This document shows, one piece after another, positions 52,832 to 60,925 of a stretch of DNA of 64,000 nt. Position 1 is the first letter of the stretch. Each line of letters starts with the position of its first letter. Source of the DNA: Bacteroidota bacterium (GTDB lineage: Bacteria; Bacteroidota; Bacteroidia; Palsa-965). A program made the position numbers and the translations under genes. The notes under the pieces were generated by a model, which was not told the DNA's origin, ran no database searches, and was given only the letters and a program-made list of their open reading frames with translations. The DNA lies in the NCBI GenBank assembly GCA_006218065.1, contig VBWE01000026.1, positions 68,439 to 132,438 of the forward strand. Direction: 5' to 3'.

Positions 52832-53512
52832 TCAGAACTCGAATTTGTACCCTACTCCCTTGACCGTTTTGATATAATCTTCGCCGATTTTTTCACGGAG
52901 TTTGCGGATATGCACGTCGATGGTCCGGTCGCCGACAACCACATCGCCGCCCCAGACCCTGTTCAGAATTTCTTCCCGTGTAAACACTTTGCCGGGTTTG
53001 GAAGCCAGCAGCGAAAGCAGTTCGAATTCTTTTCTCGGGAGATTGATTTCACTGTCGCCTTTGATGACCAGGTAACTTTCGCGATCTATTTTGATATCGC
53101 CCATGTGCATCTCCTGCCCGTCTTTCCCGCTCGGGAAACGGCGGAGCAGGGCTTTGATGCGGCTCATCAGCACACGCGGCTTGATGGGCTTGTTGATATA
53201 GTCATCGGCGCCGGCGTCAAATCCTGCGATATGCGAATAATCTTCGCTTCGCGCGGTAAGGAATGCGATGATCACGTCTTCCATGCCTTTGATCTGGCGC
53301 ATTTCGCGGCATACTTCGATACCGTCGAGGCCAGGCATCATTACGTCGAGCAGAACAAGGTGCGGAATTTCTTTGCGGGCGAGATCGAGCGCTTCTTTTC
53401 CGCTTAAAGCGGTGCTTACCTCGTATCCTTCTTTGCGAAGATTGTAACTCAGAAATTCAAGAATGTCTTGCTCATCGTCAACCAGCAGAATCTTATAATC
53501 GTTTGCAGACAT
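52832..53512 (-). CDS. PhoB/OmpR-family response regulator (copy 1)
   Basis: The 226-residue protein has an N-terminal receiver domain (about 5-120, acidic pair at 12-13, phosphoacceptor Asp56 in LVLLDVMMPG, a conserved Thr in FLTARSEDY, Lys in INKPIKPRVL) and a C-terminal winged helix (about 130-226, NRVWGGDVVVGDRTIDVHIRKLREKIG). It should bind direct-repeat operators as a dimer. It heads the regulator-kinase operon. Its promoter has 11-bp-spaced TTAAT/TTAAC/ATAAC boxes and a perfect -7 box, so it may control itself. It is related to the orphan regulator at 60094-60786. Confidence 0.93.
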   Translation of the reverse strand: MSANDYKILLVDDEQDILEFLSYNLRKEGYEVSTALSGKEALDLARKEIPHLVLLDVMMPGLDGIEVCREMRQIKGMEDVIIAFLTARSEDYSHIAGFDAGADDYINKPIKPRVLMSRIKALLRRFPSGKDGQEMHMGDIKIDRESYLVIKGDSEINLPRKEFELLSLLASKPGKVFTREEILNRVWGGDVVVGDRTIDVHIRKLREKIGEDYIKTVKGVGYKFEF

Positions 53513-53534
53513 TGTGTTTCAATTAATATTTTGT

Positions 53535-53590
53535 CAAAGGTACCTGCGGCATACAAGGAACACGTTATTAGTATGTTAATTTAATATTAA
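53535..53590 (-). promoter_or_regulatory. Promoter and PhoB-like operator array of the regulator-kinase operon
   Basis: On the minus strand the boxes TTAAT (53590-53586), TTAAC (53579-53575) and ATAAC (53568-53564) start every 11 bases. A weak fourth (CTTGT) ends exactly 10 bases before the perfect -7 box TACCTTTG (53542-53535). The box-to-box register and the 10-base gap match three other promoters in this block. Confidence 0.65.
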
Positions 53591-53610
53591 CAAGACGCCG
53601 AAATTCACAG

Positions 53611-53666
53611 TTAACGCCAAGGTAATCTTGCATTAATCCCTGCATCACAAGGCAAGCGGATTTTTG
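53611..53666 (+). promoter_or_regulatory. Promoter and PhoB-like operator array of the TonB-dependent receptor gene
   Basis: The boxes TTAAC (53611), GTAAT (53622), TTAAT (53633) and a weaker ATCAC (53644) start every 11 bases. The last ends 10 bases before a -7-like box GATTTTTG (53659-53666). The ATG at 53688 follows after 21 bases. Confidence 0.65.
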
Positions 53667-53687
53667 CAGCTGATAAAAAACACCCGT

Positions 53688-56606
53688 ATGCGTATTGCGA
53701 TAATTACCCTGCTTTTCCTTTTTACAAAGATCGGCTTTTCCCAGACAGGTTCCATCACGGGCACGGTGATGGATAAAACTTATAATGATATTATGATCGG
53801 GGCCCGCGTGCAGATCGAAGGGACGACGATCGGCACGCTTACCGATTTTGACGGAAAATATACGATCCGCGGCATTACGCCGGGCACGTACAAATTGCGT
53901 TTCAGCATGCTCTCGTATAAAACGATCATCATCGAAACCGTCAAAGTGGAAGCCGGGAAACCGACGCGCGTCGACCTCAATATGGAAGTGGCGCCGAGCG
54001 ATGTGCTCGGGAACGAGTACGTGGAAATCATCGCGGAAGCGCCGAAGAACACGATCGCCGCCGACAATAAAACCATGAAAGAAGCCGACCAGGTGGTGAA
54101 CGTGGTGTCGAAAGCGACGATTGCCGGAACCAACGCGCAATCGGCGGCCGATGTAGCCAAACTCATCCCGGGTGTAACGGTGGTCGATAACCGTTTCGTG
54201 GTTGTCCGCGGTTTGAGCGAACGTTACAATGCCGTGATGCTGAATAATGTGCTTGCGCCTTCGGTGGAATCGGATGTGAAAGTATTTTCCTTCGATCTTA
54301 TCCCGAGCGGTTTGATCGACCGGTTTATGATTTACAAATCACCTTCACCCGATCTGCCGGGTGAATTTTCGGGCGGAGCGATCAAAATTTTTACGCAGAA
54401 TATTCCCGACAGCAGCAGCATCGCCGTGAGCCTCGGCACAGGAGTCCGTTCCGGTACTACGTTCCAGGAATTCAAAATGAACAAGGGTTCTACTACCGAC
54501 TGGATGGGATTTGATAACGGGTACCGCGAACTGCCGGACGGTTTCCCGGAAAATGTACGCGAATACCTGATCGCCAATCCCGGCAAAGGAGAAGAAGTCA
54601 CGAACACGCTCCGCAACGACTGGGAATACGAAACCAGGGAAGCGCCGATCGACAAACGTTTCAGCATTGTGATGATGAACCGCTTCAGCCCGATCGACAG
54701 TGCAAAAGGAAAACAGAAATTCCAGCTCGGGAATATCACCGCGATCAATTATTCGAATACACGGCAGTTTTACAATTCGGAACGGCTCGATTATAATACA
54801 TATAATATGCTGACGCAGGAGAGCGACACCGTATTCGATTATTCGGACGATTTTTTTGTAAACCGTGTGCGTGTGGGCATCCTGCAGAATAATTCCATCC
54901 GTTTCGGAAAAAATGCCGGCCATAAAATCGAATTGAAAAACGTATTCAACCAGCTCGGTGATAATGAAACGATCCTGCGCGGCGGAAGCAATATCGAATT
55001 CGGCGAGACACGCCGCGAGTATTCCTACCATTATATGGAACGCAGCATTTATACCGGGCAGCTCAGCGGATTTCATGAATTCAACCGCGACACGACCAAA
55101 GAAGATCGTACGAAGATCGACTGGACTTTAGGCTATTCCGCCGCTTCCCGCAACGAGCCGGACTGGAGACGCGCACGTTACAGCCGGAGTTTTGACACGA
55201 TCAGTTTCCCGACGTATGATTTATACCTGCCTTTCCAGGCCACGCCTTCTTTCCTCGGCCGCATTTATATCGACATGAACGAAGCGATCCAGTCCGGGGT
55301 AGTCAACTTCGAACACAAGATCAAATTCTGGGATGCAGCAAAAACCGACAGCGCGAAAAACTGGGTTTCGATCAAGGCGGGCGTGTACTATGAAAATAAA
55401 GAACGTGTATTCGGCATACGGAATCTCGGATACCGCCCGAGCAACGTGTTTTTCTTCGACTGGTCGATGCTGAACAAACCGCTCTCGGAAATATTTGAAA
55501 ACACGGACGATTCTACGGGCGTAGTGATTGATGAGGATACGAAATTATCCGACCAGTACAAGGCTTCCAATAATCTTACGGCAGGATATATCATGGGCGT
55601 TTTCCCGATGCTCAAAGAAAAGATCAGGCTGACGGGCGGCGTACGCCTGGAAAAAAACATCCAGGTACTGAACAGTCACAATGCCAATGAAGAAGTGGTG
55701 GAAGTGAAAAACGATATCCTGAGTATTCTTCCTTCGGGAAATATCTCGTATAATTTTACCAAGAAAATGCTGGTGCGCGCGGGTTACGGGCGGACGGTAA
55801 ACCGCCCCGAGTTCCGGGAGATTGCACCGTTCACGTTTTACGATTTCGCTTTCAACAGCATTTACGTCGGTAACGATTCGCTGCAGACGCCCACGATCGA
55901 CAATTTCGACCTGCGCTGGGAATTGTACCCGTCGACTACCGAAAATGTGACCTTCGGATTGTTCTACAAAAAATTCACCAACCCGATCGAAATTTATTTC
56001 GTCCCGGGCGTGGGTACCGGCGGCACGCGCAGCTTTACCTGGGGTAATGCACCCGAAGCTACCAGCTACGGAGCGGAAATCGAAGTGCGGAAAAAACTGG
56101 ACAGCCTCGATATTCCCCTGATAAAAAATCTGACCATCGTGGCGAATGCCGCTTACATTTTCAGTGAAATTACGCTGACCGATGATACTGCCGGCGTGCA
56201 GGCCAACCTGCAAAAACGCCCGATGATGGGCCAGTCGCCCTATATGGCCAACGGCGGTTTGTATTACCGTAACGACAGTATCGGCCTGCAGGTGAACATT
56301 CTTTATAACGTAGTCGGCCCGCGCGTGGTAATCGTCGGCATTCCCGGGCTTCCCGAAGTATGGGAAATGCCGCGCCACAATCTCGACCTGACGATTATCA
56401 AAACATTCGGCAGGAAAAAACACATCGAAGCGCGTCTCGGTATCCAGGATATGCTGAACGCTCCTTTCCTGCTTTTGCAGGACGCTAATGAGAACGGCGA
56501 CCTGGATCGCGAAACCGACCAGGTGATGCAGCGTTACAACCGCGGCACGTATTTTACGCTGGGTTTTGCAGTCCGCACCGGGCTGAAACGTTACGGGAAG
56601 AAATAA
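53688..56606 (+). CDS. TonB-dependent outer-membrane receptor with N-terminal regulatory domain
   Basis: The product is 972 residues from the ATG at 53688; a TTG at 53664 is in frame but lies in the -7 box. A signal peptide (about 1-19, ending FSQ) is followed by a carboxypeptidase-regulatory-like domain (about 20-105, GSITGTVMDKTYNDIMIGA) and a plug (about 120-235, ADVAKLIPGVTVVDNRFVVVRGLSERYNAVMLNN and FSGGAIKIFTQ), then a 22-strand barrel ending FTLGFAVRTGLKRYGKK. It has the SusC-type front domain, but no SusD partner gene follows, so it is a receptor of the type that works alone. Its substrate is unknown; the promoter suggests control by the adjacent PhoB-like regulator (inference). Confidence 0.9.
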   Translation: MRIAIITLLFLFTKIGFSQTGSITGTVMDKTYNDIMIGARVQIEGTTIGTLTDFDGKYTIRGITPGTYKLRFSMLSYKTIIIETVKVEAGKPTRVDLNMEVAPSDVLGNEYVEIIAEAPKNTIAADNKTMKEADQVVNVVSKATIAGTNAQSAADVAKLIPGVTVVDNRFVVVRGLSERYNAVMLNNVLAPSVESDVKVFSFDLIPSGLIDRFMIYKSPSPDLPGEFSGGAIKIFTQNIPDSSSIAVSLGTGVRSGTTFQEFKMNKGSTTDWMGFDNGYRELPDGFPENVREYLIANPGKGEEVTNTLRNDWEYETREAPIDKRFSIVMMNRFSPIDSAKGKQKFQLGNITAINYSNTRQFYNSERLDYNTYNMLTQESDTVFDYSDDFFVNRVRVGILQNNSIRFGKNAGHKIELKNVFNQLGDNETILRGGSNIEFGETRREYSYHYMERSIYTGQLSGFHEFNRDTTKEDRTKIDWTLGYSAASRNEPDWRRARYSRSFDTISFPTYDLYLPFQATPSFLGRIYIDMNEAIQSGVVNFEHKIKFWDAAKTDSAKNWVSIKAGVYYENKERVFGIRNLGYRPSNVFFFDWSMLNKPLSEIFENTDDSTGVVIDEDTKLSDQYKASNNLTAGYIMGVFPMLKEKIRLTGGVRLEKNIQVLNSHNANEEVVEVKNDILSILPSGNISYNFTKKMLVRAGYGRTVNRPEFREIAPFTFYDFAFNSIYVGNDSLQTPTIDNFDLRWELYPSTTENVTFGLFYKKFTNPIEIYFVPGVGTGGTRSFTWGNAPEATSYGAEIEVRKKLDSLDIPLIKNLTIVANAAYIFSEITLTDDTAGVQANLQKRPMMGQSPYMANGGLYYRNDSIGLQVNILYNVVGPRVVIVGIPGLPEVWEMPRHNLDLTIIKTFGRKKHIEARLGIQDMLNAPFLLLQDANENGDLDRETDQVMQRYNRGTYFTLGFAVRTGLKRYGKK

Positions 56607-56607
56607 C

Positions 56608-56675
56608 CACTTGCAGCGGAAAAACAACCCGACAGAGCATGAACAGACTCGCGAATGTCGGGCATTGAGCAAGTG
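56608..56675. repeat. Nested inverted repeat after the TonB receptor gene
   Basis: CACTTGC (56608-56614) pairs with GCAAGTG (56669-56675), and inside it CCCGACA (56628-56634) pairs with TGTCGGG (56656-56662). It begins one base after the stop codon. Next to it an imperfect repeat of GCAGCG...AATCGCT words spans 56706-56775. Nothing else is visible in 56607-56871. Confidence 0.65.
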
Positions 56676-56871
56676 AAGCAACAACTTTGATTTGTAAGAC
56701 TATCCAACGCAGCGCGGCAATCGCTTCCGAAGGGCAACGATACGCTTCGCGAGCGATTACTTCGCTGCGCAATGACTACAATATGTTTTTCCGCCACACA
56801 GTAATTTGTTTATTCGCCTTTTCCCTGCTCACCCCAATCCGCTCTCCTTGTTAACTCCACATTACTCCCCG

Positions 56872-56927
56872 GTAACACAAGCATAAACCCGGAGTAATTC
56901 CTTCGTAATAAGTCGCCGGTACTTTTG
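56872..56927 (+). promoter_or_regulatory. Promoter and PhoB-like operator array of the T9SS protein gene
   Basis: GTAAC (56872), ATAAA (56883), GTAAT (56894) and GTAAT (56905) start every 11 bases, and a further TTAAC (56851) and TTACT (56862) lie upstream. The last box ends 10 bases before the perfect -7 box TACTTTTG (56920-56927). The ATG at 56977 follows after a leader of about 45 bases. Confidence 0.7.
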
Positions 56928-56976
56928 GGCCGTTAACTAGTGAGAAAAAAACAAACACAAACAATCCACACGACAA

Positions 56977-59763
56977 ATGAAAAAGCTTTTACTCAGCTGT
57001 GGTTTTATACTGGCAGGTCTTATCAGTCTTGATGCACAGATCATCAAGTCGGGAAACATCACTGCCAGCGAAACCTGGACCAGTAACAACATTTACATCC
57101 TCAACGGATGGGTTTACGTTAAAGCGGGCGCAACGCTGACCATTCAGCCCGGAACGATCATCAAAGGTGATTTCGTTTCCAAAGGCGCCCTGATCATCGA
57201 ACGCGACGCGAAAATCATCGCCGACGGAACGGCTGATCAGCCTATTGTATTCACTTCACAGAAATCGGTGGGCCAGCGTTCGTACGGCGACTGGGGAGGA
57301 CTTATTCTCTGCGGACGCGCATCGGTTAACCTGCCGGCCAACGGAAGCCTTGGCACCCAGCAGGGTGAAGGCGTAATCGAAGGCGGTGTAGGTTCTGTTT
57401 ACGGCGGCGGTCCCACACCGAACGACGACGACAGTTCCGGCGTGCTGCGCTACGTACGCATCGAATATCCCGGCGTGGCTTTCCAGCCGAACTCAGAAAT
57501 CAACGGGCTGACCTGCGGAGGTGTAGGCCGTAAAACGGTACTCGAACACATCCAGGTTTCGTATTCCGGGGATGATTCTTACGAATTCTTCGGCGGAACA
57601 GTAAACGCCAAATGGATCATCGCATACCGCGGATGGGATGACGATTTCGATACCGATAACGGGTACAGCGGAAAAATCCAGTTCGGTGTTTCCATGCGTG
57701 ATCCCAATATCGCCGACCAGTCGGGTTCGAACGGTTTCGAATCGGATAACGATGCTACCGGAACCGGTAACACGCCGATCACTTCGCCGGTTTTTTCCAA
57801 CATTTCGATTTTCGGACCGTATTGCTTCAACAGCACAATCAACAGCAACTATAAACGTACGCAGCACCTGCGCCGGAATACCCGCACCAGCACATTCAAC
57901 TCGGTGTTCGCAGGTTACCCGGTAGGTCTGCTTATCGAATCCTCCACCACGCAGGCCAATGCTACCAACGGCGATCTGCGCTGGAAAAACAGCGTACTCG
58001 TAGAGATGACCGATACGCTCGGTGCCACAACCGCTGCAAATCCGAACAATACCAACGGATCATTCAACATCGGCAATCCTTCCAATTCCACCGGCTGGTT
58101 TTACACCAACGGTTTCAACAACGCAACGATGAATACGGTGGCTTCGATGATGGTAAATAACCTGAGCCTCACTTCACCTGACCTGACGCTGGCTGCAGGT
58201 TCACCCCTGCTCACCGGCGCTTCGTTCAGCGATTCGTATGTTGCCAATTCTTTCTTCACACCGGTTTCTTACCGCGGCGCTTTCGACGGCAGCAACGACT
58301 GGACCGACTGCTGGGCAGAATGGGATCCGCAGAACCAGGCTTATAATGCTGCAATCAACAACGCATTTTCCGTTACTGCAGTTGCCGGCGGAGGAACTAC
58401 ATTCTGCCAGGGCGGAAGCGTAACGCTTGATGCAGGCGTTGTAAGCGGTGCAACCTACGCCTGGAGCAACGGCGGAACCACGCAGATGATCACTGTGAGC
58501 ACAAGCGGTACATACAGCTGCACAGTTACAACAGCAAGCGGCTGCAGCGCTACTTCCAACGCTATCACGGTAACCGTTAACGCTACTCCGGCTGCACCGG
58601 TAATCACAGCCAACGGCCCGACTACTTTCTGCAACGGCGGAAACGTGATGCTTACCTCGAGCTATGCTTCCGGCAATATGTGGAATGACAATTCCACTAC
58701 ACAAAGCATCACCGTAAGTTCTTCGGGAAGCTACAGTGTAACGTACACCGACGGTAACGGCTGCACATCGGCAGATACCGTTGCTGTTATAGTCAATGCG
58801 AATCCATCTGCCCCGACCATCTCGGCCAGCGGTTCCACTTCATTCTGCACAGGCGACAGCGTAACACTTACTTCCAGCCAGGTCAGCGGCAATATGTGGA
58901 GCACCAGCGCAACTACACAGTCGATCAACGTAACAGCCAGCGGTACGTATTCGGTTACTTACACCGACGGTAACGGTTGCTCAGCTACTTCAAGTGCAAC
59001 GACAGTTTCTGTAAGCTCTTCGCCCGCTCCCACCGTTTCGATTTCGGGCGGTAACGCACTCTGCCCCGGCGGAAGCACGATGCTCACTTCGTCAACCGGT
59101 GCAACGTACCAGTGGTTCGATCTCAGCGGTCCTATCGCAGGCGCTACTTCACAGAGCTACACGGTAACTGCCGCAGGTACATATTACGTGATGGTAACCA
59201 ACGTTGATCCCTGCGACGGATCAGGCGCTTCCGGAAACACGGTGATTACAATGAACACCGCACCGACTGCAGGATTTACATACGCATGGAACGGATCAAC
59301 CGTGATGTTCACCAGTTCTTCGAGCGGCGCAACCGTTTACAGCTGGGATTTCGGCGACCTGTCCACTTCATCCGCACAGAACCCGGCCCACGTGTACACG
59401 GCTAACGGAACATATACTGTTACGCTGATCGTTACCAACGCTTCCGGCTGCACGGATACCATTACATCGGTAGTTCAGAACCTGGTAAGCGTGATCGAGC
59501 AAAATACAGAAAACAACATCACCCTGTACCCGAACCCGGCTGAAGAAACCGCCAACGTGGCGATCAGCCTTTCGGAACAAACGGAAATGAACGTACTCGT
59601 ATTCGATCTCGCAGGCAAACTGATGCTGAACGAGCAGGTGAACATGAGCCGCGGCAACAACCTGTACACGTTCGATGTTACGAACTTCAGCGAAGGAATT
59701 TACTTCGTACGTCTCACTGCCGGCAACTTCACGCAAACTGTGAAAATGGCAGTAAGCAAATAA
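56977..59763 (+). CDS. Large T9SS-sorted protein with repeat, Ig-like and PKD domains
   Basis: The 928-residue product has a signal peptide (about 1-20) and an N-terminal parallel-beta-type domain (about 20-470, with ILNGWVYVKAGATLTIQPGTIIKG and SYSGDDSYEFFGGTVNAKW). Three Ig-like repeats of about 80 residues follow, with closely similar TTFC.GG/TSFCTGDSVTL starts and SGTYSVTYTDGNGC ends (about 475-690), then a fourth divergent one, a PKD domain (about 765-835, SWDFGDLSTSSAQNPAHVY) and a C-terminal T9SS sorting domain (LYPNPAEET onward, ending TVKMAVSK). It is a cell-surface adhesin or binding protein. The DNA for the Ig-like repeats is itself repeated, so length may vary among strains. Its promoter resembles that of the TonB receptor and the two probably serve the same uptake task (inference). 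Confidence 0.9.
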   Translation: MKKLLLSCGFILAGLISLDAQIIKSGNITASETWTSNNIYILNGWVYVKAGATLTIQPGTIIKGDFVSKGALIIERDAKIIADGTADQPIVFTSQKSVGQRSYGDWGGLILCGRASVNLPANGSLGTQQGEGVIEGGVGSVYGGGPTPNDDDSSGVLRYVRIEYPGVAFQPNSEINGLTCGGVGRKTVLEHIQVSYSGDDSYEFFGGTVNAKWIIAYRGWDDDFDTDNGYSGKIQFGVSMRDPNIADQSGSNGFESDNDATGTGNTPITSPVFSNISIFGPYCFNSTINSNYKRTQHLRRNTRTSTFNSVFAGYPVGLLIESSTTQANATNGDLRWKNSVLVEMTDTLGATTAANPNNTNGSFNIGNPSNSTGWFYTNGFNNATMNTVASMMVNNLSLTSPDLTLAAGSPLLTGASFSDSYVANSFFTPVSYRGAFDGSNDWTDCWAEWDPQNQAYNAAINNAFSVTAVAGGGTTFCQGGSVTLDAGVVSGATYAWSNGGTTQMITVSTSGTYSCTVTTASGCSATSNAITVTVNATPAAPVITANGPTTFCNGGNVMLTSSYASGNMWNDNSTTQSITVSSSGSYSVTYTDGNGCTSADTVAVIVNANPSAPTISASGSTSFCTGDSVTLTSSQVSGNMWSTSATTQSINVTASGTYSVTYTDGNGCSATSSATTVSVSSSPAPTVSISGGNALCPGGSTMLTSSTGATYQWFDLSGPIAGATSQSYTVTAAGTYYVMVTNVDPCDGSGASGNTVITMNTAPTAGFTYAWNGSTVMFTSSSSGATVYSWDFGDLSTSSAQNPAHVYTANGTYTVTLIVTNASGCTDTITSVVQNLVSVIEQNTENNITLYPNPAEETANVAISLSEQTEMNVLVFDLAGKLMLNEQVNMSRGNNLYTFDVTNFSEGIYFVRLTAGNFTQTVKMAVSK

Positions 59764-59822
59764 GGCAAAAGCGGTAATTCCCACTGACAATCCTCCTGTT
59801 GTCAACCCCACCGCTTGAAAGT

Positions 59823-59858
59823 AAAGGCCCATCCTGGAAACAGGGTGGGCCTTTTAGA
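59823..59858 (+). terminator. Rho-independent terminator of the large T9SS protein gene
   Basis: AAAGGCCCATCCTG pairs with CAGGGTGGGCCTTT over a GAAA loop, followed by TTAG. It lies 60 bases after the stop at 59763. Confidence 0.85.
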
Positions 59859-59935
59859 TTTTAGTATGTGTTACAAATGGGAAGAATGATCAACGCCAAA
59901 TTTTCAACGTTCAGCTTTCAAGGGAAATGGGAATC

Positions 59936-60051
59936 TCTGTGGCTCTTTGTGCTCCGTGGTAAATTTTATTCCGGGTACAGAATTGCGGAATCTTTACCGC
60001 AGGAACGCAGAGTTTATGAAGAGAAAAAACAAAGACTCTGCGGTAGATTTT
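59936..60051. repeat. Degenerate CTCTGTG...CTCCGTGGTAAATTTT repeats
   Basis: CTCTGTGG and CTCCGTGGTAAATTTT (59936-59967) belong to the family seen at 19226-19296. An ACCGCAGGAACGCAGAGT arm (59996-60013) faces ACTCTGCGGT (60034-60043). They occupy most of the 59859-60093 spacer; no other signal is seen. Confidence 0.65.
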
Positions 60052-60093
60052 GTTCCGGGACAGAAATATGAAGTCGACGAAGAGAAACGAAAC

Positions 60094-60786
60094 CTACGCG
60101 GCTTCGAAACCGTACCCGATACCTTTGACCGTTTTGATATACTGGTCGCCGATTTTTTCGCGGAGTTTCCGCACGTGGACATCGATTGTGCGGTTGTTAT
60201 CGTCAAAAGGTCCGCCCCAGATTTCCTGGTAGATCTCGTCGCGGGTAAATACTTTGCGCGGCGTGGAAAGAAGCAGGGCCAGCAATTCGAATTCTTTGCG
60301 GGGGAGAATGATTTCCGTATTGTCCTTGAATACAAGGTAACGTTCCCGGTCGATGCGGATGGGGCCGGCCTGGGTATTGAGCGCGATCTCTTTCACTTTA
60401 AAACGTTTGATCAGCGCCTTGATTCGCGAAACGAGCACGTTGGCTTTGAGCGGTTTGATAATGTAATCGTCGGCCCCGGCCGAAAAACCCGCAATCTGCG
60501 AATAGTCTTCCGCGCGTGCCGTATAAAATGCGATGAGTGTTTTTTGCAGTGTCGCTACCTGGCGCAGTTCGTGACATACTTCGATTCCGTCCATGCCGGG
60601 CATGATGACATCGAGAATAACCAGGTGCGGCTGAAACTTTTTGGCAATATCGATCGCTTCCCTGCCCGATTCGGCACAGACGACCTCGTAACCGGCATCT
60701 TCAAAAATGCCTTTCAGGGAAAGGAGGATATGCTCATCGTCATCGACGAGAAGCATGCGGTAACGTTCTTGTTTTAAACTCTGCAT
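60094..60786 (-). CDS. PhoB/OmpR-family response regulator (copy 2, orphan)
   Basis: The 230-residue protein has a receiver domain (about 10-125, acidic pair at 15-16, phosphoacceptor Asp59 in LVILDVIMPGMDG, Thr in FYTARAEDY, Lys in IIKPLKANVL) and a winged-helix DNA-binding domain (about 135-230, DEIYQEIWGGPFDDNNRTIDVHVRKLREKIG). It is close in sequence and layout to the regulator at 52832-53512, but no kinase gene adjoins it. Its promoter has the same 11-bp boxes. Both regulators may answer to the same kinase, or this one to a kinase elsewhere. Confidence 0.93.
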   Translation of the reverse strand: MQSLKQERYRMLLVDDDEHILLSLKGIFEDAGYEVVCAESGREAIDIAKKFQPHLVILDVIMPGMDGIEVCHELRQVATLQKTLIAFYTARAEDYSQIAGFSAGADDYIIKPLKANVLVSRIKALIKRFKVKEIALNTQAGPIRIDRERYLVFKDNTEIILPRKEFELLALLLSTPRKVFTRDEIYQEIWGGPFDDNNRTIDVHVRKLREKIGDQYIKTVKGIGYGFEAA

Positions 60787-60795
60787 CTAACCCTG

Positions 60796-60840
60796 CGAAA
60801 CTACCCCTGCTTTATTATCGGTGGGTTAACAGGGGATTAA
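60796..60840 (-). promoter_or_regulatory. Promoter and PhoB-like operator array of the orphan response regulator gene
   Basis: On the minus strand TTAAT (60840-60836), TTAAC (60829-60825) and ATAAT (60818-60814) start every 11 bases. The last ends 10 bases before a -7-like box TAGTTTCG (60803-60796). The ATG is at 60786. Confidence 0.65.
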
Positions 60841-60913
60841 GCTATTTTGATCTTACTTAACCTCCTTTTACAGAAGGACTTGAAATACGCCACCCGGCTT
60901 TCCCGGCTTTATG

Positions 60914-60921
60914 TACTTTTG
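60914..60921 (+). promoter_or_regulatory. Bacteroidota -7 box directly before the carbonic anhydrase gene
   Basis: TACTTTTG (TAnnTTTG) ends 4 bases before the ATG at 60926, so the message may be leaderless. Confidence 0.65.
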
Positions 60922-60925
60922 TCTC

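Noticed and set aside
53688..59763. SusC/SusD-type glycan utilisation locus
   Set aside because: The receiver-side gene has a SusC-like front domain, but the following gene is a T9SS Ig/PKD protein and not a SusD lipoprotein, and no glycoside hydrolase is present.
59947..60777. 276-residue open frame on the plus strand across the orphan response regulator
   Set aside because: It is antisense to clear receiver and winged-helix motifs, and begins within repeat DNA.
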